Below are positions 45,431 through 55,344 of a stretch of 64,000 nt of DNA, piece after piece. This stretch comes from Knoellia sp. p5-6-4. GTDB taxonomy: Bacteria > Actinomycetota > Actinomycetes > Actinomycetales > Dermatophilaceae. The stretch spans positions 678,437-742,436 of the forward strand of contig NZ_JARGZF010000001.1 of NCBI RefSeq assembly GCF_029222705.1. The letters are read 5' to 3'. The position numbers and the translations under genes were made by a program. The notes beneath the pieces were generated by a model. The model had not been told where the DNA came from, ran no database searches, and was given only the letters and a program-made list of their open reading frames with translations. How positions within the stretch are numbered: the stretch's first letter is position 1; every line of letters begins with the position of its first letter.

Positions 45431-45503
45431 TAGCCCCGACGGGATTCGAACCCGCGCTACCGCCTTGAGAGGGCGGCGTGCTAGGCCGCTACACAACGGG
45501 GCC
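45431..45503 (-). tRNA. tRNA-Glu (CUC)
   Basis: 73-nt cloverleaf: acceptor GGCCCCG/CGGGGCT with a G1-U72 wobble as in other actinobacterial tRNA-Glu, D-arm with AGCGGCCTAG loop, anticodon stem CCGCC/GGCGG, loop CTCTCAA giving anticodon CUC for GAG codons, and T-arm loop TTCGAAT. CCA is not encoded. Confidence 0.95.
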
Positions 45504-45614
45504 CTAGCTGTTCTGCCCGATGGCCTCTCAGCGCTTCAGGCAGCGGAGAGAACCATACCTGCTGGTGTGGATTTCTCCGAATCGGCCTCTGGTCTCACGA
45601 CCGGAGGACACGCG

Positions 45615-45686
45615 CTGGGGTACCAGGACTCGAACCTAGACTAACTGAACCAGAATCAGTCGTGCTGCCAATTACACCATACCCCA
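45615..45686 (-). tRNA. tRNA-Gln (CUG)
   Basis: 72-nt cloverleaf: acceptor TGGGGTA/TACCCCA with discriminator G, D-loop AATTGGCAG, anticodon stem ACTGA/TCAGT, loop TTCTGGT giving anticodon CUG for CAG codons, and T-loop TTCGAGT. CCA is not encoded. It lies 111 bp from tRNA-Glu and next to gltX, the glutamyl-tRNA synthetase. Many Actinobacteria charge tRNA-Gln through Glu, which is family knowledge. Confidence 0.95.
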
Positions 45687-45797
45687 AGGGGGTATCACTG
45701 CCGCTGGCCCCGGAGGACCCGGGCGGTGAACCGAGAGCAGACTCTACCGGCCCCACCGACGGTCCCCCAAATCGGGTCCTCGGGGGTCTGCCGAGAG

Positions 45798-46238
45798 TCA
45801 GCAGGTGGCACTGGCCTCCACGTCGAGGGCGCGGATGCGGGCGCACAGGGCCTTCATCAGGCACCGCCGCAGCGACGCGTGGCGGTCGATGAGGGGCCAG
45901 AAGGTCAGCGGCGAGACGGCGAAGGTCTCGAGCCCGTCCTCGCCCGCGGTGATGGTGGCCGACCGCCTTCCGCCGTCGATCACCGAGATCTCGCCGAAGT
46001 AGTCGCCCGGGCCGAGCGCACCGTCGCGCCGGACCCCACCCACGTCGACCGTCGCCGTGCCATCGAGCACCACATGGAGCCCGGAGTCGCTCTCCCCCTG
46101 CCGCACCACGGCGTGCCCGCCCGGGGTGTGGATCGTCGCGCCCGCCTCGACCAGCTCGAGGATGACCTCGTCCGGCAGCTCGGCGAACAGGTCGATGCCC
46201 TTGAGCATCTCCGGCAGCGCTGGGTGACCGTGCGCCAT
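45798..46238 (-). CDS. Cyclic-nucleotide-binding-domain protein
   Basis: A 146-aa protein made almost wholly of one CNB domain without a DNA-binding domain. The Crp-like core is visible: LFAELPDEVILELVEAGATI, VVRQGESDSGLHVVLDGTATV, and the phosphate-binding cassette region GDYFGEISVIDGGRRSATI. It ends in a Cys. ATG 46238 has GGAGGG upstream. The stand-alone domain may sense cAMP/cGMP or act through a partner. It is the last gene before the tRNAs. Confidence 0.83.
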   Translation of the reverse strand: MAHGHPALPEMLKGIDLFAELPDEVILELVEAGATIHTPGGHAVVRQGESDSGLHVVLDGTATVDVGGVRRDGALGPGDYFGEISVIDGGRRSATITAGEDGLETFAVSPLTFWPLIDRHASLRRCLMKALCARIRALDVEASATC

Positions 46239-46335
46239 GTCAGCCCTCCCCGTGCCGCACCGGGGTGCGCACATCGATCGGTGGTGCTGCCCAGTGTGGT
46301 GGGGCGCCTACAGCCGTGGATCGCCCAAAAGCAGT

Positions 46336-46371
46336 AGGTGCCCCCGGGCCCGGTCACGGGCGGGGGCACCT
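46336..46371 (-). terminator. gltX terminator
   Basis: 11-bp perfect stem (AGGTGCCCCCG) with a 14-nt loop, 14 bp after the gltX stop. Confidence 0.7.
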
Positions 46372-46384
46372 GCGTGCAGAGGCG

Positions 46385-47908
<1,524 letters not shown>

Positions 47909-47918
47909 GGTGGGTCCG

Positions 47919-47924
47919 ATTCTA
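47919..47924 (-). promoter_or_regulatory. Minus-10 box (TAGAAT) for gltX
   Basis: TAGAAT on the minus strand ends 10 nt before ATG 47908; a leader of only a few bases is expected. Confidence 0.45.
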
Positions 47925-47981
47925 GGGGCGGCCCGGACTGCCCCCTGCCTGCCCGCCGGCGGGCGCCCCGCGCCCTGCCCC

Positions 47982-48755
47982 TCAGTCCTTGGCGACGAAC
48001 GGGTTGGAGAGCACGCCGATGCCGACGATCTCGACCTCGACGCGCTGGCCCGCCACCACCGGGCCGACCCCGGCCGGGGTGCCGGTCAGGATCACGTCGC
48101 CGGGGAGGAGGGTGAACGCCTTCGAGGCGTGCGAGACCAGCGCAGCCACGTCGTGGACCATGTCCGCGGTCGTGCCGTCCTGCACGACCTCGCCGTCGCG
48201 GCGGGTGACCAGCGCGAGGTCGCTGGTGTCGAGGTCGGTCTCGATCCACGGCCCGAGGGGGCAGAACGTGTCCATGCCCTTGGCCCGGGCCCACTGCCCG
48301 TCGCCACGCTGGAGGTCGCGGGCGGTGACGTCGTTGGCGCACGTGTAGCCGAGGACGACCTTGGCGACGTCCTGCGGCTCGACGTCCTTGCAGACGCGGC
48401 CGATGACGACGGCCAGCTCGCCCTCGTAGTGGACCTCGGAGGTCAGCGGCGGGATCACCACGGGCTCGCCGGGGCCGACCACCGCGGTGTTGGGAATGAG
48501 GAACATCATCGGCTCCGCGGGCGCCTCACCGCCCATCTCCTTGGCGTGGTCGGCGTAGTTCCTGCCGATGCCGATGACCTTGCTGCGCGGGATGACCGGG
48601 GCCAGGAGCCGCACGTCGGCGACCTCGTGGGTCGCGCCGGTCAGCTCGATCCTCGTGTAGAGCGGGTCGCCGGTGATCTCGGCGATCTTCTCGCCCGCCC
48701 CGTCGACCAGCCCGAACACCGGGTCGTCACCTGTCGTGAACCTCGCGATACGCAC
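47982..48755 (-). CDS. Fumarylacetoacetate hydrolase-family protein
   Basis: A 257-aa member of the FAH family (hydrolysis, hydration or decarboxylation of 2-keto acids). Visible are IGIGRNYADHAKEMG near residue 60, the metal-binding EVHYEGELAVVIG with its two Glu near 108, NDVTARDLQR near 140, and LLPGDVILTGTPAGVG near 215. Substrate cannot be assigned; oxaloacetate tautomerase or decarboxylase activity is known for similar proteins. GTG 48755 lies 6 nt after TAGGCT. Confidence 0.87.
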   Translation of the reverse strand: MRIARFTTGDDPVFGLVDGAGEKIAEITGDPLYTRIELTGATHEVADVRLLAPVIPRSKVIGIGRNYADHAKEMGGEAPAEPMMFLIPNTAVVGPGEPVVIPPLTSEVHYEGELAVVIGRVCKDVEPQDVAKVVLGYTCANDVTARDLQRGDGQWARAKGMDTFCPLGPWIETDLDTSDLALVTRRDGEVVQDGTTADMVHDVAALVSHASKAFTLLPGDVILTGTPAGVGPVVAGQRVEVEIVGIGVLSNPFVAKD

Positions 48756-48761
48756 GAGGAG

Positions 48762-48767
48762 AGCCTA
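48762..48767 (-). promoter_or_regulatory. Minus-10 box (TAGGCT) for the FAH-family gene
   Basis: TAGGCT on the minus strand ends 6 nt before GTG 48755, implying a leaderless mRNA. Confidence 0.45.
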
Positions 48768-48811
48768 ACGAGGCCTCCCGCCGCCCGCGCACGACGCCCT
48801 GCGGCACGGCA

Positions 48812-48817
48812 TACCCT
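48812..48817 (+). promoter_or_regulatory. Minus-10 box (TACCCT) for the gene at 48826
   Basis: TACCCT ends 8 nt before GTG 48826. A GTATGCCG octamer (minus orientation) overlaps it. Confidence 0.4.
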
Positions 48818-48825
48818 TGGTGCCC

Positions 48826-49731
48826 GTGTCCGTGCGCGTGATGACCAGGAGCGAGTGGGAGGCCGCCGAGGCCGCCCACCACTCCCGCGTCGACGCCGCG
48901 ACGTCCGCGCACCTGCGGCGGCGCGAGGACGGGCGCAGGCACCCCGTCGAGGACTTCCTGTTCACCTACTACTCGCACCGCCCGGCGCAGCTGCGGCGCT
49001 GGCACCCGGGGCCGGGGGTGCTGCTCGAGGGCGCGGCCGGGCTCCCGCGCGCAGCGTGGAAGCACTACCGCGTCGAGGGTGACGGGGTCGTGCTGGAGAC
49101 GGCGACGTTCGTCGAGGCCCGCTGGGAGACGGTCGACTTCACCACGAACCTGCTGCGTGCCACCCGTGGGCGGCAGGCCCAGTTCGGCTGCTTCGGGCTG
49201 CACGAGTGGGCGATGGTCTACCGGCTCGGCGAGGACGAGGTGCGTCACGCCGGGTGGCCTTTGCGGCTGGGCAGCACGGGCACCGACGAGGTCGTCGAGG
49301 CGCACCAGATCCGCTGCTCGCACTACGACGCGTTTCGCTTCTACACCCCACCGGCGCGGTCGCTGAACCTCCTCCAGCCCACCCGTGCGACCCAGCCCGA
49401 CCTCGAGCAGCCCGGCTGCCTCCATGCCGGCATGGATCTCTACAAGTGGGCCTACAAGCTCTCCCCCGCGGTGCCGAGCGACCTCGTCATGGACTGCTTC
49501 GACCTCGCTCGCGACATCCGCGAGCTCGACATGCGGGCCTCGCCCTACGACCTGCGTGAGCTCGGCTACGAGCCCGTGCCGATCGAGACACCTCAGGGCA
49601 AGGCTGCGTATGCCGCCGCGCAGCGCGGCTTCACTGCGCGGGGTCAGGCTCTGCGCGCACGCCTGCTCGACGCCCTGGACGAGCTGGGTCAGGCGCGGCC
49701 CGCGCTCAGCGGACCGGCACGCCGGCCCTGA
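48826..49731 (+). CDS. Conserved actinobacterial protein of unknown function (about 300 aa)
   Basis: A 301-aa soluble protein. Similar actinobacterial proteins are often labelled 3-methyladenine DNA glycosylase, but I see no glycosylase helix-hairpin-helix or known catalytic motif, so I do not adopt that. Recognisable blocks are HPVEDFLFTYYSHRPAQLRRWHPG, QFGCFGLHEWAMVYR, CSHYDAFRFYTPPARSLN and CLHAGMDLYKWAYKLSP. Several in-frame GTGs precede ATG 48841; 48826 fits the promoter spacing. It overlaps the cimA 3' end by 26 bp on the other strand. Confidence 0.78.
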   Translation: MSVRVMTRSEWEAAEAAHHSRVDAATSAHLRRREDGRRHPVEDFLFTYYSHRPAQLRRWHPGPGVLLEGAAGLPRAAWKHYRVEGDGVVLETATFVEARWETVDFTTNLLRATRGRQAQFGCFGLHEWAMVYRLGEDEVRHAGWPLRLGSTGTDEVVEAHQIRCSHYDAFRFYTPPARSLNLLQPTRATQPDLEQPGCLHAGMDLYKWAYKLSPAVPSDLVMDCFDLARDIRELDMRASPYDLRELGYEPVPIETPQGKAAYAAAQRGFTARGQALRARLLDALDELGQARPALSGPARRP

Positions 49732-51289
49732 CCAGGCCGTAGGTGACGCCCTCGACCAGCGCGTGCCACGAGGCCTCGACGATGTTGCCGGCCACCCCGA
49801 CGGTCTCCCACGACGTCTGGCCGTCCGAGGTCTCGATGAGCACGCGGGTGACGGCGTCCGTGCCGTGGGCGGCGTCGAGGATGCGCACCCGGAAGTCGAT
49901 GAGCTCGAGCTTGTCGAGCTCGGGGTAGGCCGGCGAGAGGGCCTGGCGCAGCGCGTGGTCGAGGGCGTTGACCGGCCCGTTGCCCTCCCCGGTCGCGACG
50001 ACCCGGTTGCCACCGGCGACCACCTTCACCGTCGCCTCCGAGAGGGCGCTGTCGTCGCCGCGGGCGTCGGTGATGACGCGCCACGACTCCACCTCGAAGT
50101 ACTCGTGGATCTCCTCGCCCTCGACCTCCCGGCGCAGCAGCAGCTCGAAGGAGGCATCGGCGGCGTCGAAGGTGTAGCCGCGCAGCTCGAGGTCCTTGAC
50201 CTTGGCGAGCACCCGGGTGAGCAGCTCGTCGTCGCCGGCGAGGTCGAAGCCGAGCTCGCGGCCCTTCAGCTCGATGCTGGCCCGACCGGCCATGTCGGAC
50301 ACGAGCATGCGCATGTCGTTGCCGACCCGCGTGGGGTCGGTGTGCTGGTAGAGGTCGGGGTCGACCTTGATGGCGCTCGCGTGCAGGCCGGCCTTGTGCG
50401 CGAACGCGCTGGCCCCGACGTAGGGCTGGCGGCTGTACGGGGGAACGTTCGTGATCTCGCTGATGGCGTGGGCGATCCGCGTGGCCTCGCGCAGCCGCGG
50501 CTCCTCGAGGAGCGGCAGGCCGCGCTTGATCTGCAGGTTGCTGACGACGGTGAGCAGGTCGGCGTTTCCGGTGCGCTCGCCGTAGCCGTTGATGGTGCCC
50601 TGCACGTGGGACGCGCCGGCGTCCACGGCGGCCATCGAGTTGGCCACCGCGCAACCGGTGTCGTTGTGGCAGTGGATGCCCAGGCGCGCGGAGGTCGTGT
50701 CGAGCACGTCGGCGACGACGTCGGCGACCTCGTTCGGGAGCATGCCGCCGTTGGTGTCGCACAGCGCCACGACCTCGGCACCGGCCTCCACCGCCGCCCG
50801 CACGGCTTCGAGCGCGTAGGCGCGGTCCGCGGCATACCCGTCGAAGAAGTGCTCGGCGTCGAGGAAGACCCGCCGCCCCTCTCCCCTGAGGAACGAGACG
50901 GTGTCGCGGATCATCTCGAGGTTCTCGCCGAGGGTGGTGCGCAGTGCCCGCTCGACGTGGCCGGCGTGCGACTTGGCGACGAGCGTGACGACGGGCGCCC
51001 CGGAGTCGACGAGGGCGCGCACGAGCGGGTCATCAGCGGCCCGCCCGCCCGCGCGCCTCGTCGCCCCGAACGCGGCGAGGGTGGCGTTGCGCAGCTGGAG
51101 CTCCTGCTGCGCCCGGGCGAAGAACTCGGTGTCCTTGGGGTTCGCACCCGGCCAGCCACCCTCGATGTAGCCGACTCCGAGCTCGTCGAGGTGTGCCGCG
51201 ATGGCGAGCTTGTCGGACACGGAGAGGTTGAGCCCCTCCTGCTGCGCACCATCGCGCAGGGTGGTGTCGTAGACGTGCAGGTCGCTCAT
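49706..51289 (-). CDS. cimA: Citramalate synthase / LeuA-like CimA
   Basis: Condenses pyruvate and acetyl-CoA to citramalate, feeding 2-ketobutyrate for isoleucine without threonine. 527 aa of the HMGL/LeuA family: YDTTLRDGAQQEGLNLSV at the N terminus, GIHCHNDTGCAVANS near 205, GYGERTGNADL near 240 and PYSRQPYVGASAFAHKAGLHASAI near 290, with a C-terminal regulatory domain. The citramalate-type family is distinguishable from canonical leuA by the opening and length; exact substrate is inferred. ATG 51289 lies downstream of a transcription attenuator. Confidence 0.9.
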   Translation of the reverse strand: MSDLHVYDTTLRDGAQQEGLNLSVSDKLAIAAHLDELGVGYIEGGWPGANPKDTEFFARAQQELQLRNATLAAFGATRRAGGRAADDPLVRALVDSGAPVVTLVAKSHAGHVERALRTTLGENLEMIRDTVSFLRGEGRRVFLDAEHFFDGYAADRAYALEAVRAAVEAGAEVVALCDTNGGMLPNEVADVVADVLDTTSARLGIHCHNDTGCAVANSMAAVDAGASHVQGTINGYGERTGNADLLTVVSNLQIKRGLPLLEEPRLREATRIAHAISEITNVPPYSRQPYVGASAFAHKAGLHASAIKVDPDLYQHTDPTRVGNDMRMLVSDMAGRASIELKGRELGFDLAGDDELLTRVLAKVKDLELRGYTFDAADASFELLLRREVEGEEIHEYFEVESWRVITDARGDDSALSEATVKVVAGGNRVVATGEGNGPVNALDHALRQALSPAYPELDKLELIDFRVRILDAAHGTDAVTRVLIETSDGQTSWETVGVAGNIVEASWHALVEGVTYGLVRAGVPVR

Positions 51290-51334
51290 CGCAGTTCCTC
51301 GTTGGTGTCGGGTCGATGGTCGCGCGGTGGTGAT

Positions 51335-51370
51335 GGTGCTGGTGCTGGTGCTGGTGCTGGTGCTGGTGCT
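51335..51370. repeat. Six tandem copies of the hexamer GGTGCT in the cimA leader
   Basis: Perfect (GGTGCT)6, flanked by related GGTGGTGAT units, between the attenuator and the cimA start. On the mRNA strand it reads AGCACC repeats. Length change by slippage would alter the distance from terminator to gene. Confidence 0.9.
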
Positions 51371-51421
51371 GGTGGTGATGGTCCTCCGCCGGGCCCTGCC
51401 GGCCCGGGGTGCGTCCGACAA

Positions 51422-51451
51422 AGCAAAAGACCCCCCGGGTGTGGGAGGTCT
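51422..51451 (-). terminator. cimA leader terminator (attenuator)
   Basis: Stem AGACC/GGTCT extended by CCC/GGG across one mismatch, followed on the mRNA strand by TTTTGCTTT. It is the only terminator in the region with a proper U tract, sits between a leader peptide and cimA, and follows a 10-bp stem (GCGCGACGAG, 51452-51476) that could pause or compete. Confidence 0.75.
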
Positions 51452-51475
51452 GCGCGACGAGGAGGGCTCGTCGCG

Positions 51476-51520
51476 CTAGTCGATAATCACCGTGGCGGTG
51501 GCCACGTTCCAGGACGTCAC
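51476..51520 (-). CDS. cimA leader peptide (14 aa)
   Basis: Short frame GTG to TAG encoding MTSWNVATATVIID: three Val and two adjacent Ile in 14 residues, then a stop that touches a 10-bp hairpin and the U-tract terminator. This is the layout of ribosome-mediated attenuation for branched-chain genes. Ile/Val codons GTG-ATT-ATC lie right at the end, where stalling would prevent the pause hairpin. No ribosome site is seen; a weak GACAGT box 6 nt upstream may give a leaderless start. Confidence 0.65.
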   Translation of the reverse strand: MTSWNVATATVIID

Positions 51521-51625
51521 GGGAGAACTGTCGCACGGTGCGCCCGGGATCCGAACCCCTCGTCCGCCATCTGGTCAGCTTCCAGCCGCAAGGTATGCCG
51601 CCCGCGCCCGTCCCCGCGTCGGCGC

Positions 51626-51691
51626 AAGGTTCGCCCAACCTTTCGATGGTGGGCGAAGGTTCTGCCAGGAATGAAAGGTTGGGCGAACTTT
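51626..51691. repeat. Palindromic repeat, copy A, after the DUF559 pseudogene
   Basis: 66-bp element whose ends form a stem (AAGGTTCGCCCAACCTTTC with its near-complement). Copy B (52743-52809) is about 80% identical. Together they bracket the DUF559-type pseudogene. Confidence 0.85.
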
Positions 51692-51720
51692 GCCGCGGGG
51701 TGACGCGAGGACTGCGTGCC

Positions 51721-52656
51721 TCAGGCGGCTCGCCGCGCCCGCTGGGTCGCCTCCCGAACCAGCCGGGCGACATGGTCCTGGCGGCCGAGGTCGGCCCAGG
51801 TCAGGCGGACCACCTCGTACCCAGCCGCTCTCAGCCGGTCCTCGCGCCGCTTCTCGGCCGCCAGCGCCTCGCGTCCCTGCGCTCCCTCGTACTTGACCAG
51901 CCCGTCGAACTCGACCACCACCCGGTCGCCGACGAGGAAGTCCACACGGCCCACGAAGCCGGCGGCGTCGCTGATGCCCACCTGCGAGCGCACCGGGAAG
52001 CCCAGGCCGGCGAGGATGAGCCGCGTCAGCGACTCCCCGGGCGACTCCACCTGCCCGTCGGCGAGGCCCAGCGCCCGCGTCACTCGGCCCTGTGCCTTCG
52101 GCCCCAGCCCGAGCCGCTCCGCTGCCTCCTCGATGCCCTCGGCCGTCACCACCGTGTTGTGGAGTGCTGCGTCGAGGGCGACAACGGCTGCCTTCACCCC
52201 CGAGCTCGCCGCGACCTGGACCAGAGCAGTCGCTGTGGTGATGGACCTGGCTCCTTTCACCAGTAGGGGCTTCTCCCCCGCTGGCAGGGGGTGGGTCACC
52301 ACCCCTCCGCGCCGGTGGGAAGCCTTGACGCGCGCGCACACGTCGAACCGAGCGAGGTCACACCCCACCAGGGGCAGGTCGGAGATGGCGAGCGCGGCAT
52401 GGTGCGATGCCCACGTCGCGCCGGGCCTCGACAGCAGCACAGCGCGGGCACGCACGGCGTACGCCGGTTCGGGCTTCAGCCCCTGCAGGCTCGCCGCCAG
52501 GACGAAGGCTCCGCGTCGGACGCGGACGACCTCGCCCTGTCGCACCAGGCGGTGGATGTCCAGGTCGGTGACCCCGAGGCGACGGGCCTGCTACGCCCCG
52601 AACGCTCCGTGCTGGGACTCGGCGAGGTCGATGAGCGCGGGTTCGATGGGGTGCAT
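51721..52656 (-). pseudogene. DUF559/Vsr-like gene with N-terminal AbiEi-type domain, broken by a stop
   Basis: From ATG 52656 the frame reads MHPIEPALIDLAESQHGAFGA, then TAG (52591-52593), then QARRLGVTDLDIHRLVRQ and continues intact to 51721. The stop cuts the small wing-helix domain common to these proteins; only one base change would restore a 311-codon gene. The C-terminal part is a DUF559 nuclease-like fold (VGRVDFLVGDRVVVEFDG, then EKRREDRLRAAGYEVVRLTW). A shorter product could start at GTG 52545. Palindromic repeats flank it on both sides. Confidence 0.8.
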
Positions 52657-52742
52657 CCCGCAACACTGGCGACACGCACGACCGGCTCGCTGAGCCGCGA
52701 GAGGGCCTGTGGGCGACGGGTCGGTGCAGCTTCACCCTGTGG

Positions 52743-52809
52743 AAGGTTCGCCCAACCTATGCATCGGGGCCGAAGGTTCGGCCTGGAGCGAAAGGTTGGG
52801 CGAAGGTTT
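52743..52809. repeat. Palindromic repeat, copy B, after ilvE
   Basis: 67-bp element related to copy A, with stem TTCGCCCAACCT/AGGTTGGGCGAA. It begins 24 bp after the ilvE stop and may terminate ilvE transcription. Confidence 0.85.
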
Positions 52810-52832
52810 CGAGGGAGGGCGCGTGAACCTCC

Positions 52833-53951
52833 TCAGACGAGGCGGTGCATCCAGCCGTGGGTGTCCTCGGCGCGGCCGTACTGGATGTCGAGCAGGGCGG
52901 AGCGGATCCGCGCGGTCACGCTGCCGACCCCGCCCTCGTTGATGACGACCTCGCCGCCGTCCCAGGCGAGCCGGCCGACCGGGGTGACGACCGCGGCCGT
53001 TCCGCAGGCGAACACCTCGGCGATCTCGCCCGAGGCCGCACCCTCGCGCCACTCGTCGATCGAGATGCGGCGCTCGCTGACGTCGTGGCCGAGCTCCTTG
53101 GCCAGCTCGACGATCGAGTCGCGGGTGATGCCCTCGAGGATGGTGCCGGTCAGCTCGGGCGTGACGATGCTGCCGTCACTGCGCACGAAGAACAGGTTCA
53201 TGCCGCCGAGCTCCTCGACCCACCTGTGCTCGAGGCCGTCGAGGAAGACCACCTGGTCGCAGTGGTGCTCCGCGGCCTCGACCTGGGCGGCGAGGCTGGC
53301 GGCGTAGTTGCCGCCGCACTTCGCCGCGCCGGTGCCGCCGGGAGCCGCCCTGACGTACTCGTTCGAGACCCAGATGCTCACCGGCTTCAGGCCGCCGCTG
53401 AAGTAGGGGCCCGCCGGGGAGGCGATGACGCTGTAGGTGACCCGGGCAGCCGGTCGCACCCCGAGGAACGCCTCTGAGGCGAACATGAACGGGCGCAGGT
53501 AGAGGCTGGCCTCACCGTGCTCGGTGCCCGGCACCCACGCCTGGTCGACGTCGACCAGCGCGCGCAGTGACTCGACGAACGCCGCGGCCGGCAGCTCGGG
53601 CAACGCGAGACGGCGCGCGCTGCGGGCGAACCGCGCGGCGTTCTGGTCGGGGCGGAAGGTCCAGATCGACCCGTCGGCGTGCCGGTAGGCCTTCATGCCC
53701 TCGAAGATCTCCTGCGCGTAGTGCAGGACGGCCGCCGACGGCTCGAGGGTGAGGGGCCCGTATGCCGTGACGCGGGCGTCGTGCCAACCCTCGCCGGGCG
53801 TCCACGTGGCCAGGACCATGTGGTCGGTGAAGGTCTTGCCGAAGCCGGGGTTGGCGAGCACCGCCTCGCGCTGCTCGTCGGGCAGCGGGTCCGTGCGCCG
53901 CTCGATGGCGAACTCGAGGGTGGGCTCGGACAGTGCCGGGGCCTCGGTCAT
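52833..53951 (-). CDS. ilvE: Branched-chain amino acid aminotransferase IlvE
   Basis: PLP transaminase for the last step of Ile, Val and Leu synthesis. 372 aa, fold-type [21 protein letters not shown] near residue 80, the Schiff-base Lys in [18 protein letters not shown] near 200, and the [15 protein letters not shown] and [11 protein letters not shown] motifs near 280-320. ATG 53951 is preceded by TTGGAGGCACTG, a good ribosome site, in preference to an earlier TTG. Confidence 0.95.
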   Translation of the reverse strand: MTEAPALSEPTLEFAIERRTDPLPDEQREAVLANPGFGKTFTDHMVLATWTPGEGWHDARVTAYGPLTLEPSAAVLHYAQEIFEGMKAYRHADGSIWTFRPDQNAARFARSARRLALPELPAAAFVESLRALVDVDQAWVPGTEHGEASLYLRPFMFASEAFLGVRPAARVTYSVIASPAGPYFSGGLKPVSIWVSNEYVRAAPGGTGAAKCGGNYAASLAAQVEAAEHHCDQVVFLDGLEHRWVEELGGMNLFFVRSDGSIVTPELTGTILEGITRDSIVELAKELGHDVSERRISIDEWREGAASGEIAEVFACGTAAVVTPVGRLAWDGGEVVINEGGVGSVTARIRSALLDIQYGRAEDTHGWMHRLV

Positions 53952-54051
53952 CAGTGCCTCCAAACGTCATGCACGACTCGGCGTCGGGTGTTGCCTGCAG
54001 GCTACCGCTGCCCCCGCCGGGTCAGGCCGGTGGTCGGCCGTCAGGGACTGC

Positions 54052-55119
54052 CTACACGCGGGCGGCGATGGCATCGCCGATCTCGGTGGTGCTGCGCTCC
54101 GCGGTGCCGCGCTCGGCGAGGTCAGCCGCCACGGCGCGCTCCACGCGCTGGGCCTCCTCGGTGCGGCCGAGGTGCTCGAGCAGCATCGACACCGACAGGA
54201 TCGTCGCCGTCGGGTCGGCCTTGCCCTGCCCCGCGATGTCGGGCGCCGACCCGTGCACGGGCTCGAACATGCTCGGCGTGGTGCGCTCGGGGTTGATGTT
54301 GCCGCTGGCGGCCAGGCCGATGCCCCCGGCGATGGCGGCGGCGATGTCGGTGATGATGTCGCCGAAGAGGTTGTCGGTGACGATGACGTCGAACCGCCCG
54401 GGGTCGGTGGTCAGGAAGATGGTGGCGGCGTCGACGTGCAGGTAGTCGGTGCTCACCTGCGGGAACTCGGCGCCCACCTCCTCGACCGTGCGGCGCCACA
54501 GGTGTCCGGCGTGGGTGAGGACGTTGTGCTTGTGCACCAGGGTCAGGTGCCGCCGCTCGCGGCTGGCCGCCCGGGCGAACGCGTCGCGCACCACACGCTC
54601 CACTCCGAAGCGGGTGTTGACGCTGACCTCGGTGGCGATCTCGTGGGGCGTCCCGACGCGCAGCACTCCACCGTTGCCGACGTAGGGGCCCTCGGTGCCC
54701 TCGCGGACGACGACGAAGTCGATGCCGTCGGGCGCCACCCGGTCGACGGCCAGTGGGCTGGTGGCGCCGGCGTAGAGCCTCGCGGGGCGCAGGTTCACGT
54801 AGTGGTCGAGGGCGAACCGCAGCGGCAGCAGCACCCCGCGCTCGAGGACTCCGCTCGGCACGCTCGGGTCGCCGATGGCGCCGAGCAGGATCGCGTCGTG
54901 GCCGCGCAGCTCCTCGAGCACCGAGTCGGGCAGGGTCTCGCCGGTGGCGTGCCAGCGGCGGGCGCCGAGGTCGTAGTCGGTGGTGCTGACCTTCGGCCCA
55001 GCAGCCCCGGTCACCGCCGAGAGCACCTTGAGGCCCTCGCCCACGACCTCCGGCCCGATGCCGTCGCCGCCGATGACGGCGATGTTCACGGTGTCCGCGG
55101 AGTGGGCGTCGGTGACCAT
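54052..55119 (-). CDS. leuB: 3-isopropylmalate dehydrogenase LeuB
   Basis: NAD-dependent oxidative decarboxylase of leucine synthesis. 355 aa with [20 protein letters not shown] at the N terminus, the substrate/metal region [14 protein letters not shown] near 115, and the signature [20 protein letters not shown] near 235. ATG 55119 lies 6 nt after TATCGT, so the mRNA is probably leaderless. A 16-bp NdgR/LtbR-like operator covers the expected -35 region. Confidence 0.96.
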   Translation of the reverse strand: MVTDAHSADTVNIAVIGGDGIGPEVVGEGLKVLSAVTGAAGPKVSTTDYDLGARRWHATGETLPDSVLEELRGHDAILLGAIGDPSVPSGVLERGVLLPLRFALDHYVNLRPARLYAGATSPLAVDRVAPDGIDFVVVREGTEGPYVGNGGVLRVGTPHEIATEVSVNTRFGVERVVRDAFARAASRERRHLTLVHKHNVLTHAGHLWRRTVEEVGAEFPQVSTDYLHVDAATIFLTTDPGRFDVIVTDNLFGDIITDIAAAIAGGIGLAASGNINPERTTPSMFEPVHGSAPDIAGQGKADPTATILSVSMLLEHLGRTEEAQRVERAVAADLAERGTAERSTTEIGDAIAARV

Positions 55120-55125
55120 GGCCCC

Positions 55126-55131
55126 ACGATA
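55126..55131 (-). promoter_or_regulatory. Minus-10 box (TATCGT) for leaderless leuB mRNA
   Basis: TATCGT on the minus strand ends 6 nt before ATG 55119. The operator at 55149-55164 lies at about -30 to -45 relative to this start. Confidence 0.5.
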
Positions 55132-55148
55132 GAGACGGTCTTGCCATC

Positions 55149-55164
55149 TGAAATCCACGTCTCA
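55149..55164. promoter_or_regulatory. NdgR/LtbR-like operator over the leuB promoter
   Basis: TGAAATCCACGTCTCA, a 16-bp imperfect palindrome of the same design as those at 44204 and 55538 (TGARAY-N4-RTMTCA). Its place over the -35 region suggests repression. Confidence 0.6.
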
Positions 55165-55167
55165 CAT

Positions 55168-55209
55168 GACGAACGGCCCCATCGGCAGCTGCCGTGGGGC
55201 CGTTCCGTC
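55168..55209 (-). terminator. Terminator after the microprotein gene
   Basis: Stem of about 14 bp with a one-base bulge (GACGAACGGCCCCA against TGGGGCCGTTCCGTC), 13 bp after the 26-codon gene's stop and just before the leuB operator. It should separate the two transcripts. Confidence 0.7.
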
Positions 55210-55221
55210 ATGGGGCCGACG

Positions 55222-55302
55222 TCAGTCGTCGGTGTGTCCCTGCTCCCGCAGGTCCATGGACTCCTGCAGTGCCTGGCGTGCCTTCTTGGCCTCTTCGCTC
55301 AT
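55222..55302 (-). CDS. Putative 26-aa microprotein upstream of leuB
   Basis: ATG 55302 to TGA encodes MSEEAKKARQALQESMDLRE followed by six more residues ending in TDD: charged, helix-forming, no membrane segment. AGGA lies 9 nt upstream and a hairpin terminator follows directly. The transcript appears to start at 55485 and to be controlled by a perfect operator at 55538. No known family recognised. It could be a real microprotein or a short frame within an RNA regulator. Confidence 0.5.
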   Translation of the reverse strand: MSEEAKKARQALQESMDLREQGHTDD

Positions 55303-55323
55303 CGAAATCAGTCCTTTGCGGTT

Positions 55324-55344
55324 TTCCCTTGTGTCGCAAGGGAA
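55324..55344 (-). promoter_or_regulatory. Leader hairpin just upstream of the microprotein gene
   Basis: Perfect 8-bp stem (TTCCCTTG/CAAGGGAA) with a 5-nt loop, ending about 20 nt before the microprotein start. It could affect ribosome access. Confidence 0.5.

Noticed and set aside
48826-49731. Calling this gene a 3-methyladenine DNA glycosylase
   Set aside because: The label is common in annotations of similar proteins, but I see no glycosylase motif.
51721-52809. An insertion sequence or transposon flanked by the two palindromes
   Set aside because: No transposase, no target-site duplication seen, and the repeats are themselves palindromes in direct orientation that may be terminators.
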